Part shown: positions 1 through 11,399 of the stretch, in pieces
How positions within the stretch are numbered: position 1 is the first letter of the stretch
Layout: every line of letters starts with the position of its first letter
NCBI GenBank assembly: GCA_950295325.1
Contig: OX485804.1
Span: forward strand, 31,868,001-31,932,000
Direction of reading: 5' to 3'
Length of the DNA stretch: 64,000 bases
From: Polytrichum commune
Lineage: Eukaryota; Streptophyta; Polytrichopsida; Polytrichales; Polytrichaceae
The notes under the pieces: generated by a model
What the model was told of the DNA's origin: nothing
Databases searched by the model: none
What the model saw: only the letters and a program-made list of their open reading frames with translations
Program-made: the position numbers and the translations under genes

Positions 1-876
1 AAAGACATCGCAGGTATTTTCCTGTCGACCATGCATGTATGTATGTGTTTACATCGATGGCTTGTAGTTCCAGTAAGCGAGGTATGATGCTGGATGAGTT
101 TCTGGATTTTTACGAATTATACTTTTGGATCCGTTGCGTAAGTTCTTGGTTGTGGTCATCCGGTAGGTGGAAGGGGGAAGCTGGTGGACTATATATTCTT
201 TCCGAGCTGCCAACTATTGCACACTTTCCGCTTCTGCTTCTCCTGCGCTCTTGCTCCTACCTTCTTCGCTGGTGAGCTCCTTCACCGCAAGCGAGTGTGA
301 GTCAGAGAGCTTTCCCAGCATAAGGCATGAGCTTTCAACTCCGTAGCACTAGTGTTCTTGCGGATCGGTTGCTGTGGATCATCGACAGTTTAACATTGCA
401 TGCATTAGAGTTTTATTCTTTTGTTGCGGTTTTCTAAATGACTTCAGGGAACTTTAGCCTGTTTTGCATTTAAGGCATTTGAGTGATTTTGCTAACTTTG
501 TGTGGAGTCTCTTCCTTATGCAGATAGCTTTCGCTTGTCTAAGTTTCTGACGTTTGTGTAACTCCTTTTTATTGAACAGCTCGCACTCGCAATCTGCTTC
601 ACGTCGCCAGTCATTCACTCAGGTATAGAATGTCTTAGGCGAATTATCCTACGGTACCGCAATGTTTTCTACAATTTCTTCCTGTTTTTCTTATGTGACA
701 CAGCTTGTGCTCGGTGCCGACCATCCGGCGTCGAATTTACAGGAAAATTTGGCCATCGTCGAGATTATCTGCTGTTGGCTGGTTCACTCACGCAATTCTT
801 GCATCTCAAATGTTTGCAGCAATAGACGCGTCACATGCGGCTGTAGGTCCTGTCAATTCATAGGAAGGTGATAACG
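1..876 (+). promoter_or_regulatory. Upstream region of the 877-2199 gene, with TATA-like box and possible 5' UTR exons
   Basis: A TATA-like CTATATATT lies at about 188-196, in a position to serve the + strand gene downstream. Between it and the first plausible ATG (877) there are splice-like signals: an acceptor ending at 579 (TTTATTGAACAG), a possible donor at 623 (CTCAG|GTATAG) and an acceptor ending at 703 (GTGACACAG). They would fit a leader with introns, which is common in plant genes. No coding exon is convincing here. The exon structure is inference and needs RNA evidence. Confidence 0.35.
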
Positions 877-2199
877 ATGCAGTTATTTCCGAATTTGGTA
901 CTGCAGGGGGTAGACCAGCTCGCCGACCGCCTCGTCGACTTAAACAAAACTCCCCTAAATTCTTTCGAAGTGCCAGCAGCGCCAGTGGCGCCGGTGATGC
1001 AACATGCACCCGGTAGTTCTGCACAGGGTTTCATATTCGGTGCCCACAGGACGGCATCGACACCAAGCGTCAACACAGCGAGCGATGACGGACATTCTGG
1101 GTGCTATGAAGCCACCTCGAGCCTTAGGGGCGCCAAGAAAGCGGGACATGCACCGGGACACATTTGCAAGCGAGCAGCGGACATGCAGCGGGACTTGAAA
1201 CGACTGAAGAGGGAGAACAAGCTTCTCAAGAAGGAGCTCGATGAGGCGCGGGCTGAGGCTGACTCGATCGGTGACGATGATGAGGAGACGACCTTGTAAG
1301 TTGTCTTCATTTCTCTACACCTCTTGGTCCGTATTCTTTCTGCTATCGGCTATTAAAGTGACCCAATGCATTTTTCTTCTGTATCATGCGTTCTTGCAGA
1401 AAATAAAGAGATGATGTTCCTTCTCGCTCTTTCTTCTGGTCTGTCTTGAATAGGTTGAAGGCTTAAGTCTTGCTGACCAGTACTCAGGGCTGGAACTAAC
1501 TAACAGTTGAGGTCATATACCCGCTGCTTTCATTTTTGTTTCTGCAGTGTATTTCTATTATTACTATAAATAATATGTGTCCCTAAGTGTTCTTCACGCA
1601 CGCTTTTATAAACTTTCCAGGATCATGAAGTTCTTTGTTGAGGGCGGCTAGTAGGCTACTTATACTGCCTCTCTCAGATTTATGAATCAATCGTCAATGG
1701 CCTTTCTTTTCTGATCAGTTGAACTAAATTATTTTTCTCGTGTCTATGCAGTCGCCTTCCAGTGTTCACAAATCAGAAAAGGCATGACAGGTACATGCCG
1801 ACCATCAATAAAGAACTTCGGCGGACCGTACGCGAATGTCTCCGGCAGTTCGCGGAGGAGGAGGCTACTGCCTTAGCGAAGAAACGTAGACAGCGCGCGG
1901 CACGTGATGCTGCCGTGAACGCGCTCCCAATTGTACCAGCTGAGCCAGAAGTATCCTCTCCAAATGCTACCAATGTGAATGGTGCGGGGCCATCGGCGAT
2001 GGACAAAGGGAAAATGAAATGCGAGGACGACGAAAATGTGGAACACCAGCAGGAATCGGAAGAGAAGAATCAGACAAGCGAGACTGATTCTTATGTGCTC
2101 TCAGTGGATGTCTTCAGCTCTGATGTTGAGATTGGAGAGCTGGAGGCAGACTTCGCTGACGATCCATCCGACGACTCGGACGCAAGTATTGAGTTCTAA
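877..2199 (+). CDS. Two-exon gene for an unrecognised basic/acidic coiled-coil protein
   Basis: Exon 1 (877-1295) ends at a strong donor, CTT|GTAAGT. Exon 2 starts at 1752 after CTATGCAG and runs to the stop at 2197-2199. The splice keeps the frame (TT+T gives Phe) and yields 288 residues. Residues 99-129 are a Lys/Glu-rich heptad-like coiled coil containing KRLKRENKLLKKELDEARAE. Exon 2 opens with a basic, Arg-rich helix (RRTVRECLRQFAEEEATALA, then KKRRQRAARD) and ends in a long acidic Ser/Asp/Glu tail. The composition suggests a nuclear protein, but no catalytic motif or known domain is visible. An acceptor-like CGATGCAG overlaps the ATG at 877, so the true start may lie in an upstream exon. 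It faces the minus-strand gene at 4424-6894 (convergent). Confidence 0.6.
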
Positions 2200-3196
2200 G
2201 GTAAGACATTATAAGAACCAAGTCATGAGACTGGAACATCTCAGGGTTTTATAGAAAATGCAACCTCTGGCTGGTGAAGGTAGTATATATAAATTGCTTT
2301 CCCATTGCTTGGACCTTCATGAGCCTTCCATGCAAATGATGGTATCAAGGTATCTTGAATGAATGCACTAGGGTAGAGCCTTCGAAGCAAAGCTCCAATA
2401 CTGAAGGTGGCAGTGTTTGTTGTGTAGGAGACCAACATGTGGCAAACAGAGTTACATCCACTCGGCAGATCGGCATTGCAGCCCGCGGGCGATTGCAGCT
2501 GAGAATTTTTGTGCAGATTTTCTTAGACCAGTTTAGATTCGCAAGTAGTTTTGCTTTCTATTCTGTATAGTTCCTTTCCTAGTTCAGGCTGGACTACAGT
2601 TACAATTTCTATTAGGTAGAGTTGGCATGTCCTCTATGACAATTTTCTGATGATCTCGAATTTTCTGAGTATCACGGACTTGATCACCCTGGACATGCAT
2701 TTAGTACACTGAAGCTACGCACAATTGTTTTATTCAATCATTGAATTAACTGTAAATATCTTCTCACGAAAGCGGTGTTTGTCTCTTACCATCCGTTATA
2801 CACATTGCGTGCTTACTACCTCCTCACCTTATTGTGAGTGCAACATAAATCATGCATGACATGGATGATTTGGCTGAATTGTTCCTGGCTTTCATAAGTG
2901 TCCTGAAGGACATGATATCAAACACATAACCTCCACTGATCAGTAATCGCAATGCATTATACATACATACATACATAAATGTGCTGGATATATATAGACT
3001 AGTCTCAATTGCGTCTGAATCCGGATGTCAATCTTAAGCACTGATATTAGAACCACATCCTGCATTGATCAATAGCCACACATAGGCTATGTACTCGTCA
3101 TGCTTGAATCCCAAACAACACATCTGTTCTTCTTGACTCACTCATGACCAATTGCTATGGAAACTTAGAATCATTTTAAGTCAAAGCCGCGCGCTC
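2200..3196. other. Intergenic, no gene seen
   Basis: AT-rich sequence holding the presumed 3' flank of the 877-2199 gene and a short CATA repeat near 2960. All ORFs are short and shadow-like. I see no RNA gene or repeat ends. Confidence 0.4.
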
Positions 3197-3391
3197 CTAC
3201 TGCGACTTGCTGTAGAGAGTCTGCTTCACTCTTTGTAGTTTAACATAAAGCAATAAGCACGGGAGATCAAGACTGTCTTCATCTTCCTCTGTGTCGATCT
3301 CCACTTCAATGCACTCTCTCGATCAGAGGTAGTACTCAAAGACGACAGGACGTCCGACGCAAGGCGCAGCCGGAGAGAAATTCGTCTCCAT
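3197..3391 (-). pseudogene. Small minus-strand ORF interrupted by one in-frame TGA
   Basis: From an ATG at 3391-3389 the frame is open for 22 codons, meets TGA at 3325-3323, then continues without another stop to TAG at 3199-3197. The second half reads protein-like: SRECIEVEIDTEEDEDSL followed by LDLPCLLLYVKLQRVKQTLY, an acidic patch then a hydrophobic/basic helix. The same DNA is also open in another minus frame from an ATG at 3435 (ends 3226), so the frame choice is uncertain. Land plants are not known to use TGA for selenocysteine, so a nonsense mutation or a missed splice is the simplest reading. I do not recognise the product. Confidence 0.35.
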
Positions 3392-3454
3392 AAATGCGCC
3401 GGACGTTCACTGTCCTCTGATCCGGGACGAGTCATGATTTCTCACAAAACGAAA

Positions 3455-3670
3455 CCCTAAATCTTACGTGAACTGTATAGAGATACTGCAGATATTTCAG
3501 AGTAGATAATTATATTATGCTTCGCGAAGGTCAGCTATATTCCTTGCAGAAGGATACGTAGTCACCTCTTGATATATAGGAATTTGAAGAGCCGGTCCAT
3601 CAGTTAGAACGCGTTTGTTTATCAAGGAGGATAACCCTAAAGTGCACAACCCTAAAGCTCCGTCCCTAAA
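3455..3670. promoter_or_regulatory. Cluster of four CCCTAAA telobox-type motifs
   Basis: CCCTAAA occurs at 3455-3461 (as AAACCCTAAA), 3635-3641, 3650-3656 and 3664-3670, all in the same orientation. AAACCCTAA is the plant telobox, known from promoters of ribosomal and cell-cycle genes and from Polycomb recruitment. The cluster lies directly upstream of the minus-strand ORFs starting at 3435 or 3391, which suggests a promoter. Interstitial telomere-type sequence is the alternative. Confidence 0.4.
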
Positions 3671-4423
3671 TTTAGAATAGACGTGTTAGATGTACCGCTT
3701 TCCAAGATACTGGACATCAACTTCTCATTGAAAAATTCATTCATTGAAAACCTGCCTTTGTAAGTTCCTTGTGTCTCTTGACATGAAGTCGCGATGGACA
3801 TTACGGAGGTCATGTTCAGGTGCACATGGAATGCATCGCCTCATCGATCGACTCTCAAAGATTTTTGATTTCTTACGAGTTTGACTGGTAAATCTGTTCT
3901 CATGATGCCGACTTATCAGTGATGAGGATTCAGGAATGCAAAGTACTCAGATCTGCACTTAATTTACTGAGGGTACCAAACTATATCATTCATCAACAGC
4001 TGTGAACCCCAATCTTCATGACTGACATAATTGCTTGTCTGCAATCTTCAGAGTGTATCGCAATACTCACATGACAACAAGAACCATTTATTGCCAAACG
4101 TGGATGGTTACATGTTTTGAAACTAATGATCCAGAAGTATTGATCTCCAAAAGTTCAGTTTCAACAGAAACTTTTTCCATGCCCACTATGATAGGAAATG
4201 GAGCGAGAAGCTAATACACATGCCAACAGGAATTTAGTCGATCTCAAACCATCTGTGCCACGACGTTTCGTGCAGGACACAGCTTGTAATGACGAAGAAA
4301 TTCATGTCTGTCTGCATAATAAGGACGATTGACCAGGTTCCGGTACTGCAAACACCATATAATATACAAATAATATGCCGAGGACTGCAACATTAATACG
4401 AACGACGCACGTACGCAAGTGAC
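3671..4423. other. Intergenic, probable 3' flank of the minus-strand gene
   Basis: No open frame of note. The region follows the stop codon of the gene ending at 4424 and should contain its 3' UTR. I could not pick a poly(A) signal with confidence. Confidence 0.35.
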
Positions 4424-6894
4424 TTAGCAAAATTGTAATCTGGAATTCGTCATGTTCCTGCAGCGTTCCTGCTTCTGCAGCTGGACCATGCGCGCGCTCT
4501 TCAGCTCATCTTGTCGCATCGGCTTTTTGTTGTGAGCAGCGTTCATGTCCATGTTTCTTACGCGCGAGATTAGCTGAGGCCGACCACCATCTTGAACCCA
4601 GATACAATCCCACCACTTGTTGGCTGGCTTTCCGCGAGTGTGGCTCTCGACGAAGTCACACGGCTTCCACATGGTACCTGCGGACAATAAAATCAATAGT
4701 CAGCCACCGCTGCAGCAATATAATCAGAATCTTTACTAAACTACTGGTTGAATTACGTGATCGATCAGGGGTTTCCGACCTAAACCCCAGAACCCCAGAT
4801 TGTCTGTGCACATTTTTAGTTTCTGAGGTGGACTGATGGACACGCTATGATTTGTTGTAGAGATCAAAACCTTGAAAATTTTACTCAAAAGTTCGCTGGT
4901 AAGGGAATTCTAAAGTTTCGTTCAGTTTCATACTCTGCAATCCACGACAGCAAGGGCGAGGCTGAAATTCATCACCTCTATCCAGTATATAAGGTTCTAG
5001 TAGATGCACCACTTTCGCCGGTAGTACCATTTACGTGAGCCCCAAATGTTTGACAGGTCGTGAACTTCAGGGTCCCTGTGCACTTCATGAAAACATCGAC
5101 GCTGACTCTCAAAATGTTTGACAAAGGGGTATTTACCAGAGATAATATGATGATTGCATGAAAAAGACAGGACATCAAAAACCTACAATACAGGTGCGCT
5201 TCGCGCATCTGCAACAGACTCGTAGATTTTCAGGATACCAAGTATACCCTTGCGAGAATTTTCACCGATTCCGCACACATACTCCTGGTAGACTCGACGC
5301 CGAGGCTTGCTGCGAATTGGTTCCGCAGATTGAATATCCTCGTGCCAGGGGCTCATCACATGACGATGATGTGGTGCGATTTTCTTGCCCTGCTGTCCGA
5401 AGATTCTTTTCAATCTCCAGGTTGTGTTGTCGCATCCCTCGACTGATCTCCTTGGACATCGCTGGCCAACATGGTGAGGCGCCGCATGATCGACACGCAT
5501 GACATTGTCATGCTCACTAGAAGCTGCCGTTGGCATTGGTGACCTGTCTGTTAAGAGCAGTTGCCGCGCCTCTTGCACATGTTTTTCTTCACTTGTAAGA
5601 TGTTTTATGGCGAATTTCTCAGAAGCTGACGTTGCCCTAGTCTGCATTCCAGGTCTGGTGGTTCTTTTTCGTTTCAGGCTTCGCGGGAACGGTGGGGAGT
5701 CATTGGTCGGCAACGTCTCCAGTGCCTGCACATGTTCAGGATGCTTCTCTGCAGGCTGGTCCTTTTTTTCCACAACTAGAGGTGTTTGATCCACAAATCC
5801 TGCTCTGTATTCATGAGTAGAAAGGGCACTGTTGCCTGGTTCGTTAATGGCCGAGATCCTGAAAGAGTTCGAGCACATTGAGTCGCACCTGCTCGACATA
5901 CATCACCGGCGAAGCAACATTAGAAGTGGTATTGTACAAGATGAAAAGGTTGCGGGAAATTAGATGAATATACAAAGCTCGGAAAGAGAGAAAAACGACG
6001 ATTCTTGAGAGCAGATAGTACTCACAGAGGTCTTTGTGGTCGTAGCGCGAGAAAATTGTCTATGAGCTTGCATTGTAGTTCTTCTTTCTCTGCCGTAAGG
6101 TTCTTGATCACTTCTTCCTGTCGTCTTACGGACTCCGAATACCTCATTAGCAGCTCTTCGTTCTGGGCTTTGAGGTTGTTGATCTCCTCTTCCTGTCTCC
6201 TTACGGACTCCAAAAAGCTCATTCGCAGCTCTTCGTTCTGAGCTTTAACTTTCTTGGTCACTTCTTCATGTCGGCTTACGGACTCCGAAAGTCTCATTCG
6301 CAGCTCTTCGTTCTGAGCTTTAAATTTCTTGACCTCTTCTTCCTGTTGGCTCACGGAATCCAACAAGATCAATCGATTCGCCTTCTCGAGTGTAAACTGC
6401 TCGCACACTTTCCGCACTGCCATTCCAATCTGGAAACCGAAAGTGCTGTCGTTGGTCCTGTCGATGACGACATTGTTCCGTTCCAGATCGCCCGCGTCAC
6501 CTGGCTGTATGTGTTTGAACACCACACTCCTCACTTCATCCAGAGCTTCATCTCGCCAGTCCCGTCCTCCGGCAATAGTGAACCTTGCAGAGACGGGGAC
6601 CGCATCTTCCCGAACCATATGATCCTCCTCTATTAAACCGCAATCGTCAGGCTGCTCAAGATCGCAATGTTCGGGATGCTCAGGGACACAGTCGTCGTTA
6701 AGGTCGAAATCTCGCAGAGTTTCGGTGCTTGGGGGTTTTATGCGAGGCCCGGAGCTTGTAACCATTTCTCCTGCGGGGCCTGGTTGAGCAGCTTCCGTGA
6801 GTTCAGCAGCGTGCAAGAGATGGAGCGTTTTAATCAGCGCTACGACTTGGAGATACGTTTCGCGGAAGGAGTTTGACTTCCTGCCCATGGCCAT
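4424..6894 (-). CDS. Three-exon gene for an unrecognised nuclear-type protein with four 25-residue coiled-coil repeats
   Basis: Exon 1 is 6894-6026 (donor CCTCT|GTGAGT). Exon 2 starts at 5888 (acceptor GTCGAGCAG) and ends at about 5248 (AAGG|GTATAC) or 5266 (ATCG|GTGAAA). Exon 3 is 4677-4424 (acceptor ATTGTCCGCAG, stop TAA). All junctions keep the frame, giving 587 residues (581 with the alternative donor). The start context is ATGGCCATGGGC. Residues about 60-110 are acidic. Residues 110-170 form a folded-looking segment (RDWRDEALDEVRSVV). Residues about 176-277 are four copies of a 25-residue unit with core KAQNEELRM and SVRRQEE, a parallel coiled coil. Exon 2 has NLS-like LKRKRTTR and KPRRR. 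Exon 3 is Trp-rich (KPANKWWDCIWVQDGG). Function unknown; a nuclear scaffold or regulator is only a guess. Confidence 0.6.
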
Positions 6895-7048
6895 TTCAGA
6901 AGTTCCACAGCAGCGGAATCTTCTAATTTAAAGGCAAGAAACCTTCAGCGATCAAACCTTCGTGGACTCTTAGAGCTGATGAAACAGAGCAAGTTAAGCA
7001 CGAGTACCGCTGTTAGCAAAGGATCGCGAGACATGGTATCGAAACCCT

Positions 7049-7066
7049 AGAGAGAGAGAGAGAGAG
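7049..7066. repeat. (AG)9 microsatellite in the 5' flank of the minus-strand gene
   Basis: Nine AG units, read as CT on the sense strand of the 6894-4424 gene, lie about 155 bp upstream of its ATG. CT-rich tracts are common in plant core promoters and leaders. An AAACCCTAGA telobox-like site sits next to it at 7042-7051. Confidence 0.5.
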
Positions 7067-7585
7067 CTTCACTCTCCTGAACCTGATATTAATGGACACA
7101 AAAGCGCAACAGGGAAACGAACAGCGGTGCAGCGCAGAATAGAGGTTGCAAGCGAGCACATAAGCATTCGACGCTCTTCCGGTTCTTCCCTCGATTCTAC
7201 TGAACCTGGTCTAATTTCTGAAGCGTTTCAGCGGCACGCGAGCGCTTGTAAGGAATAAAGCATGGAATGAGCTTCCGAAAGCTTCAAGCACGTGCGACTC
7301 GGGCCATATCAAAACTAGTCATCAAAGAAAGAAACCAGAAACAAGAAGAATGCAACCGTGTAGTCAACGACGTCAATTGCATCCAACGCAACTGGTTGAT
7401 ATGTCTCATTGAGCCAACAAACACGCATGACTCTCTTTTGTACAGCTCTTCGGTACATGAAGCTGGTGAGCACAAGACGAGCACCAACAAAAAGGTGTGG
7501 AAGCGCCTGGAGCACGTACAGCTGTCACGGGCGTGTGCATATCAAAGGATGATTCACCGTTCACGATAAGCCTTCGCCGGCCGTC

Positions 7586-8028
7586 TCAGGCAACCTGATA
7601 CTCCAGAAAGAACGTCGAATACTCCAGGTGCCTTGCTTCCTCAGCGATCTCCTTCCTGCAGAAACCACAAAAGCACAACATCATCAATTCGTTTGCGCGT
7701 TACACCAGATGCAAAAATCTTCCATCCTCGCCACCTTACAGCCATCTTCACCCTAGCCTGCACTTTCCCACTGAACCTCTTCGAAATCTCTGGACAAGCT
7801 TATACTAGCCCCCAGCCTACCAACCACCCGTCGTCCCCTGACACATCGATTGAAATCTCCACAAACATGTTTTGGTGGAAATCACCAGAAACATCCAAAA
7901 CATACCATAGCATGCAGTGTACATGCATACGACTTGCATACCGGAAGACACATCTCAACAGTTAATCACGTGCATCTTATTTCCTGTTCGACAAAGAAAC
8001 ACTTCGAGTTATGGCGCTGATACTTACC
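7586..8028 (-). CDS. Minus-strand terminal exon (7655-7586) with a possible upstream exon ending at 8028
   Basis: On the minus strand a strong acceptor (TGTGGTTTCTGCAG) precedes 7655-7586, which encodes KEIAEEARHLEYSTFFLEYQ, two more residues and TGA. An excellent donor, CG|GTAAGTATC, lies at 8028|8027 and would pair with it. Joined in this phase the upstream exon hits a stop 8-9 codons back, so only a short upstream exon, a leader exon or a damaged gene fits. The peptide looks like the C-terminal helix of a small conserved protein, but I do not recognise it. The interval 7656-8027 is consistent with intron. Confidence 0.35.
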
Positions 8029-8519
8029 GCCTTCGTTGACTGCTCACGATAGTATTTTAAGCTTGCTCCGCGTCGACACAGCTCTCCCTGCTCTAGCGGT
8101 GCTCAACGTAAGCTGGAGCTCCTTCGACAACGTCCCGCCTCCAACAACTGCTGCAGCATGTATGATTCGGACACTCACAAAGTTTGTGTCCATGTGGAGA
8201 CGGATGCACACAGTATCATTGACATGCTAGGTGTACCCTGCCATAACATGGGGATCATTGTTGTTCTCCAACGGTCATGCTCTATCAGAGATTGTTCTAA
8301 TAACCATGTAAATCATCATCAAAAAAAACCTCGAGGTTGGATAGTCAATTCAAGTGTCAATCCTTGTGTACTCATTCTGTCACCACATCACACTTTAAGC
8401 GGGGACCAGAATCTCTATATGTATAGTGAAGCTTTTTCTCGTTTTGGGTTCTACCTCCTTGTGCCGAATGATTGGTGTTGTAGTATTGAAGTCTTTGTGA
8501 ATCCTTGCTTCATTTGTAG

Positions 8520-9681
8520 GGAATGGCATGCCATCTCCAAATTCTCGCTTTCTCAGATTGGCTAGCTGTGAGCTTGCCAATAGAATATCACGAGGTAACT
8601 AGGGGTCTCCGGTGGTTGATACCACATGTGAAGACTCCTTGGCAAGATGACAGTGGATACAACACGGCTACTGATTTTGGAAGTGGAGTTGAAATATACG
8701 TCCCGACAATCCTTCAAAGCTTGATCAGAGGAAGACGGAGGTTACTCGAAGAGACAGGCTCATCTGGTCGACCAATTGGACACAGAGGCCGTATGTTAGG
8801 AGCCAACACAACCTTGTATGGACCAGCTTTTGGAGCTGATGATTACAAACTTTACTTTCTGGTAGCACTCGCAAAATGCATTTATTCACATAGATTATTC
8901 ATGGTTTTTTCCTCCAGTTTTTGGTCGTTTTCAAAAGAATATGGCAAATCTGAGATAATCTTTCATTCCATGATTCACTCAGTGATTTAGTCCTCTTTTT
9001 GAGACACCAGATATATACATCGATTGTGTTGACAATGGACCGTTGTGTAACTGTACACTCTTAACCTTCAACAACCTGCGTTTCTTTTGTACTCTTCTTA
9101 CAGAGATATTGTGTCTTCGTCAACTCCTAGTCCTGATCCTTCATTTAAAATTATCTTTTACAGAACCAGAAGACCTACATGCAAGCTTTGAAGAATGCTG
9201 TGAACAAAAATGACGATGTGGGGTGAGCTTTACAACTCTTTCTCATAAGTGTTTGCAAAGATTATTGCTATTATACACTAATTACCTATGAGAAGACAGT
9301 TGAGTCCACTGACGCATTTGAAAACAGAAATCTGTTAATAAAGTCAGTATTCAAGACATACAAAACCATCATTTGCATATTCATGTTCACAAACATAGTA
9401 ACATTATACGAGGATACTGTTATGTTACATTTGAATTTGAAATACCGGATATTTGAAAGACACAGAACATGAGAATGATGTGGACACTTTTTTGTGGTAG
9501 TTGTTACTGCACAAGAGAGAGATTTTATAACAGACTCTGACATGGCACCTGGTGCCATTTTTCTAGGTGGCAAGATTTTCAGAAAAACATGTTCTGGCTT
9601 GCTGTAGTAGGAGGCTTTATCCTCCTGCACTACTGTGGGGATTTTTCTCAATTGCCCTTAAAAGAAAGCCATTGGTTGTGA
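8520..9681 (+). CDS. Multi-exon gene or fragment, unrecognised, with a C-terminal membrane segment
   Basis: Three exons splice in frame. The first reaches a donor at 8861|8862 and includes GLRWLIPHVKTPWQDDSGY and MLGANTTLYGPAFGADDYKL. The second is 9164-9222 (acceptor TTTTACAG, NQKTYMQALKNAVNKNDDVG, donor GG|GTGAGC). The third starts at 9567 (acceptor TTTTTCTAG) and includes QKNMFWLAVVGGFILLHY, a probable transmembrane helix, before a stop at 9679-9681. Phases agree at both junctions. Upstream, 8520-8594 also reads well in another frame (GMPSPNSRFLRLASCELANR, after acceptor CATTTGTAG). The two frames meet near 8594, where there is either a short missed intron or a 1-2 base deletion. The gene has no visible start and may be truncated or a pseudogene. 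Function unknown; the hydrophobic exon implies membrane anchoring. Confidence 0.45.
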
Positions 9682-10047
9682 ACTTCTTGTGAATTACATC
9701 TCAATATTGAACATGTTAATCATCCTCATACATACAATGGACTGGAAAGGAGTTCAACATATCATTTTTCTTTCCCATGACATATATCACATATCATAGA
9801 ATCCATAGTCAGTTACCTCTCCGTGAATCTCCCATTAAAGTTAATTTTTCACATGAACTAATCACTCAAGAAGACAATTGTCTGAAATTGCATTCCAACA
9901 TTGGACATTTTCACAATCTAAGCTCTTAAGTAACATCGATTATAAGAATCATCCCCAATGACTAGCAAGATATCAACCAACACACAATCACACTAGCTAC
10001 CACTCACTACATTCAAATCACTGGCAGTGGTCACATTTGTATAAATC
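9682..10047. other. AT-rich intergenic sequence, nothing seen
   Basis: No ORF, repeat end or RNA gene stands out between the gene fragment and the first MITE. Confidence 0.4.
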
Positions 10048-10335
10048 CTTGGGGGGTTCACTGGCGAAAATCGTAGAACAACGTGCGATAAAAAATAGGG
10101 TCCAATATATTCATTGTAGATAAATTTTTCTAAAAAAATGTACATGTAAAATAGGGGATTTTAAAATAGTGAAACATGTTTACATGTAAAATACCATCAC
10201 ATATAATATTTTCAGACTTTTTACGTGTAAAATACCATCACCTTATAATCTTTTCTGCAATGTAAATAACCCCCCCAATAAATAGGTCCCGAACGCACGT
10301 GTATGCAAAATATAAGAGGGAGTGAACCCCCCGAG
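10048..10335 (+). mobile_element. MITE, family C copy 1 (288 bp, 8-bp TSD TATAAATC)
   Basis: The ends are CTTGGGGGGTTCACT and AGTGAACCCCCCGAG, a 15-bp terminal inverted repeat (TIR) with one mismatch. Perfect 8-bp direct repeats TATAAATC flank it at 10040-10047 and 10336-10343. An 8-bp TSD is typical of hAT-mobilised MITEs. The inside is AT-rich and non-coding, with repeated ACATGTAAAATA motifs. Further copies are at 12010-12634 and 21397-21640. Confidence 0.85.
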
Positions 10336-10343
10336 TATAAATC

Positions 10344-11198
10344 ACCCACGGATATTGGACTCATCAAGTATTTCTCTCCCTACCCAACTTTACTCTTTTG
10401 GAATTGCAAGAGAATTAACATGCAAATTACTTCGAATACTATTGACTTTAAGCTTAGAACTCGATTCACTAACACAACAAGATTCATTCCTACCCTCAAG
10501 CCAACACAAGTTGATATTTAGACAACGGTCTGAGGTATCGCTCCTCAACCAAATCTTTAAAATATTACTAGCAATCACACGTTGGGGTAATTAAATCCAA
10601 TTTTATAAGGACCAATCTCTGATCCTACATCAATGTAAGATGATTTTAATATTATTGTCAATCCATCAAAGGTTTGAGATGAAGATCAGAAAACTCACCA
10701 CTTCTTAGAAGAATGTAACCTATATTAGTTGGTAGAGCATTAGGCTTTTTATATTCACAAAAATGCATGTATTAACTCCTATGACTACACCTTTAATCAG
10801 ACTATAGTCTCTTCATATCATTTCCTTTCCCAATCTCCTAGACTATGGTCCTAATTCTCACATGTCATTTAAATATCTAGCTCTAATTGAGTTTTTTTTT
10901 ACATTATTTTTTCCTATCTTACTTAAATTTACCAAAAAATTCACTCACATAGCCATTACGGTCTATTCAAACCATTTAGTGTTGGTGTGTTTGGTAAGTA
11001 GATTTGGTTTCCCATACAATTCATGATAACTTGTTGAATTGATTAACTTTAGTATGTGGAAATCGCGTAAAAATCATCTCTCAGATTCCACCTATGGTTT
11101 TAGATCAATTTATTCAAAATATTTTTAGGTACCAAAATTGATGGAGCTCTTACCAAGTTTTTTACTCTAGAATTGGATGGATACAATAACCAGTGGGA
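10344..11198. other. AT-rich sequence between MITE and nested stack, nothing seen
   Basis: Only short overlapping ORFs occur. No conserved motif or repeat boundary was found. Confidence 0.4.
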
Positions 11199-11399
11199 GA
11201 ATGTACTAGACCTTGGACAAATGCCGAAATAACTATAGTCAACTAGATTTTTTCTCACTACATTTTAGGGAACAACTATAGTTACCTACAAAAATTTTAG
11301 ACAACTATAAGTATGTAACTAACTAGCTATAGTTGACTAAAAAAAAGTTTCAAGAAAAACTATAGTCAATTGTAGTTATTAAATATGAACGTTATGCCT

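Noticed and set aside
806-1310. Several overlapping minus-strand ORFs
   Set aside because: Antisense shadows of the + strand coiled-coil exon; no splice partners.
5158-5789. Plus-strand ORFs of about 100 codons
   Set aside because: Shadows of exon 2 of the minus-strand gene, whose splice phases support the minus strand.
7267-7569. 100-codon + strand ORF
   Set aside because: Begins with ATG but has no motif, no splice context and lies in a probable promoter/3' flank region; may be chance.
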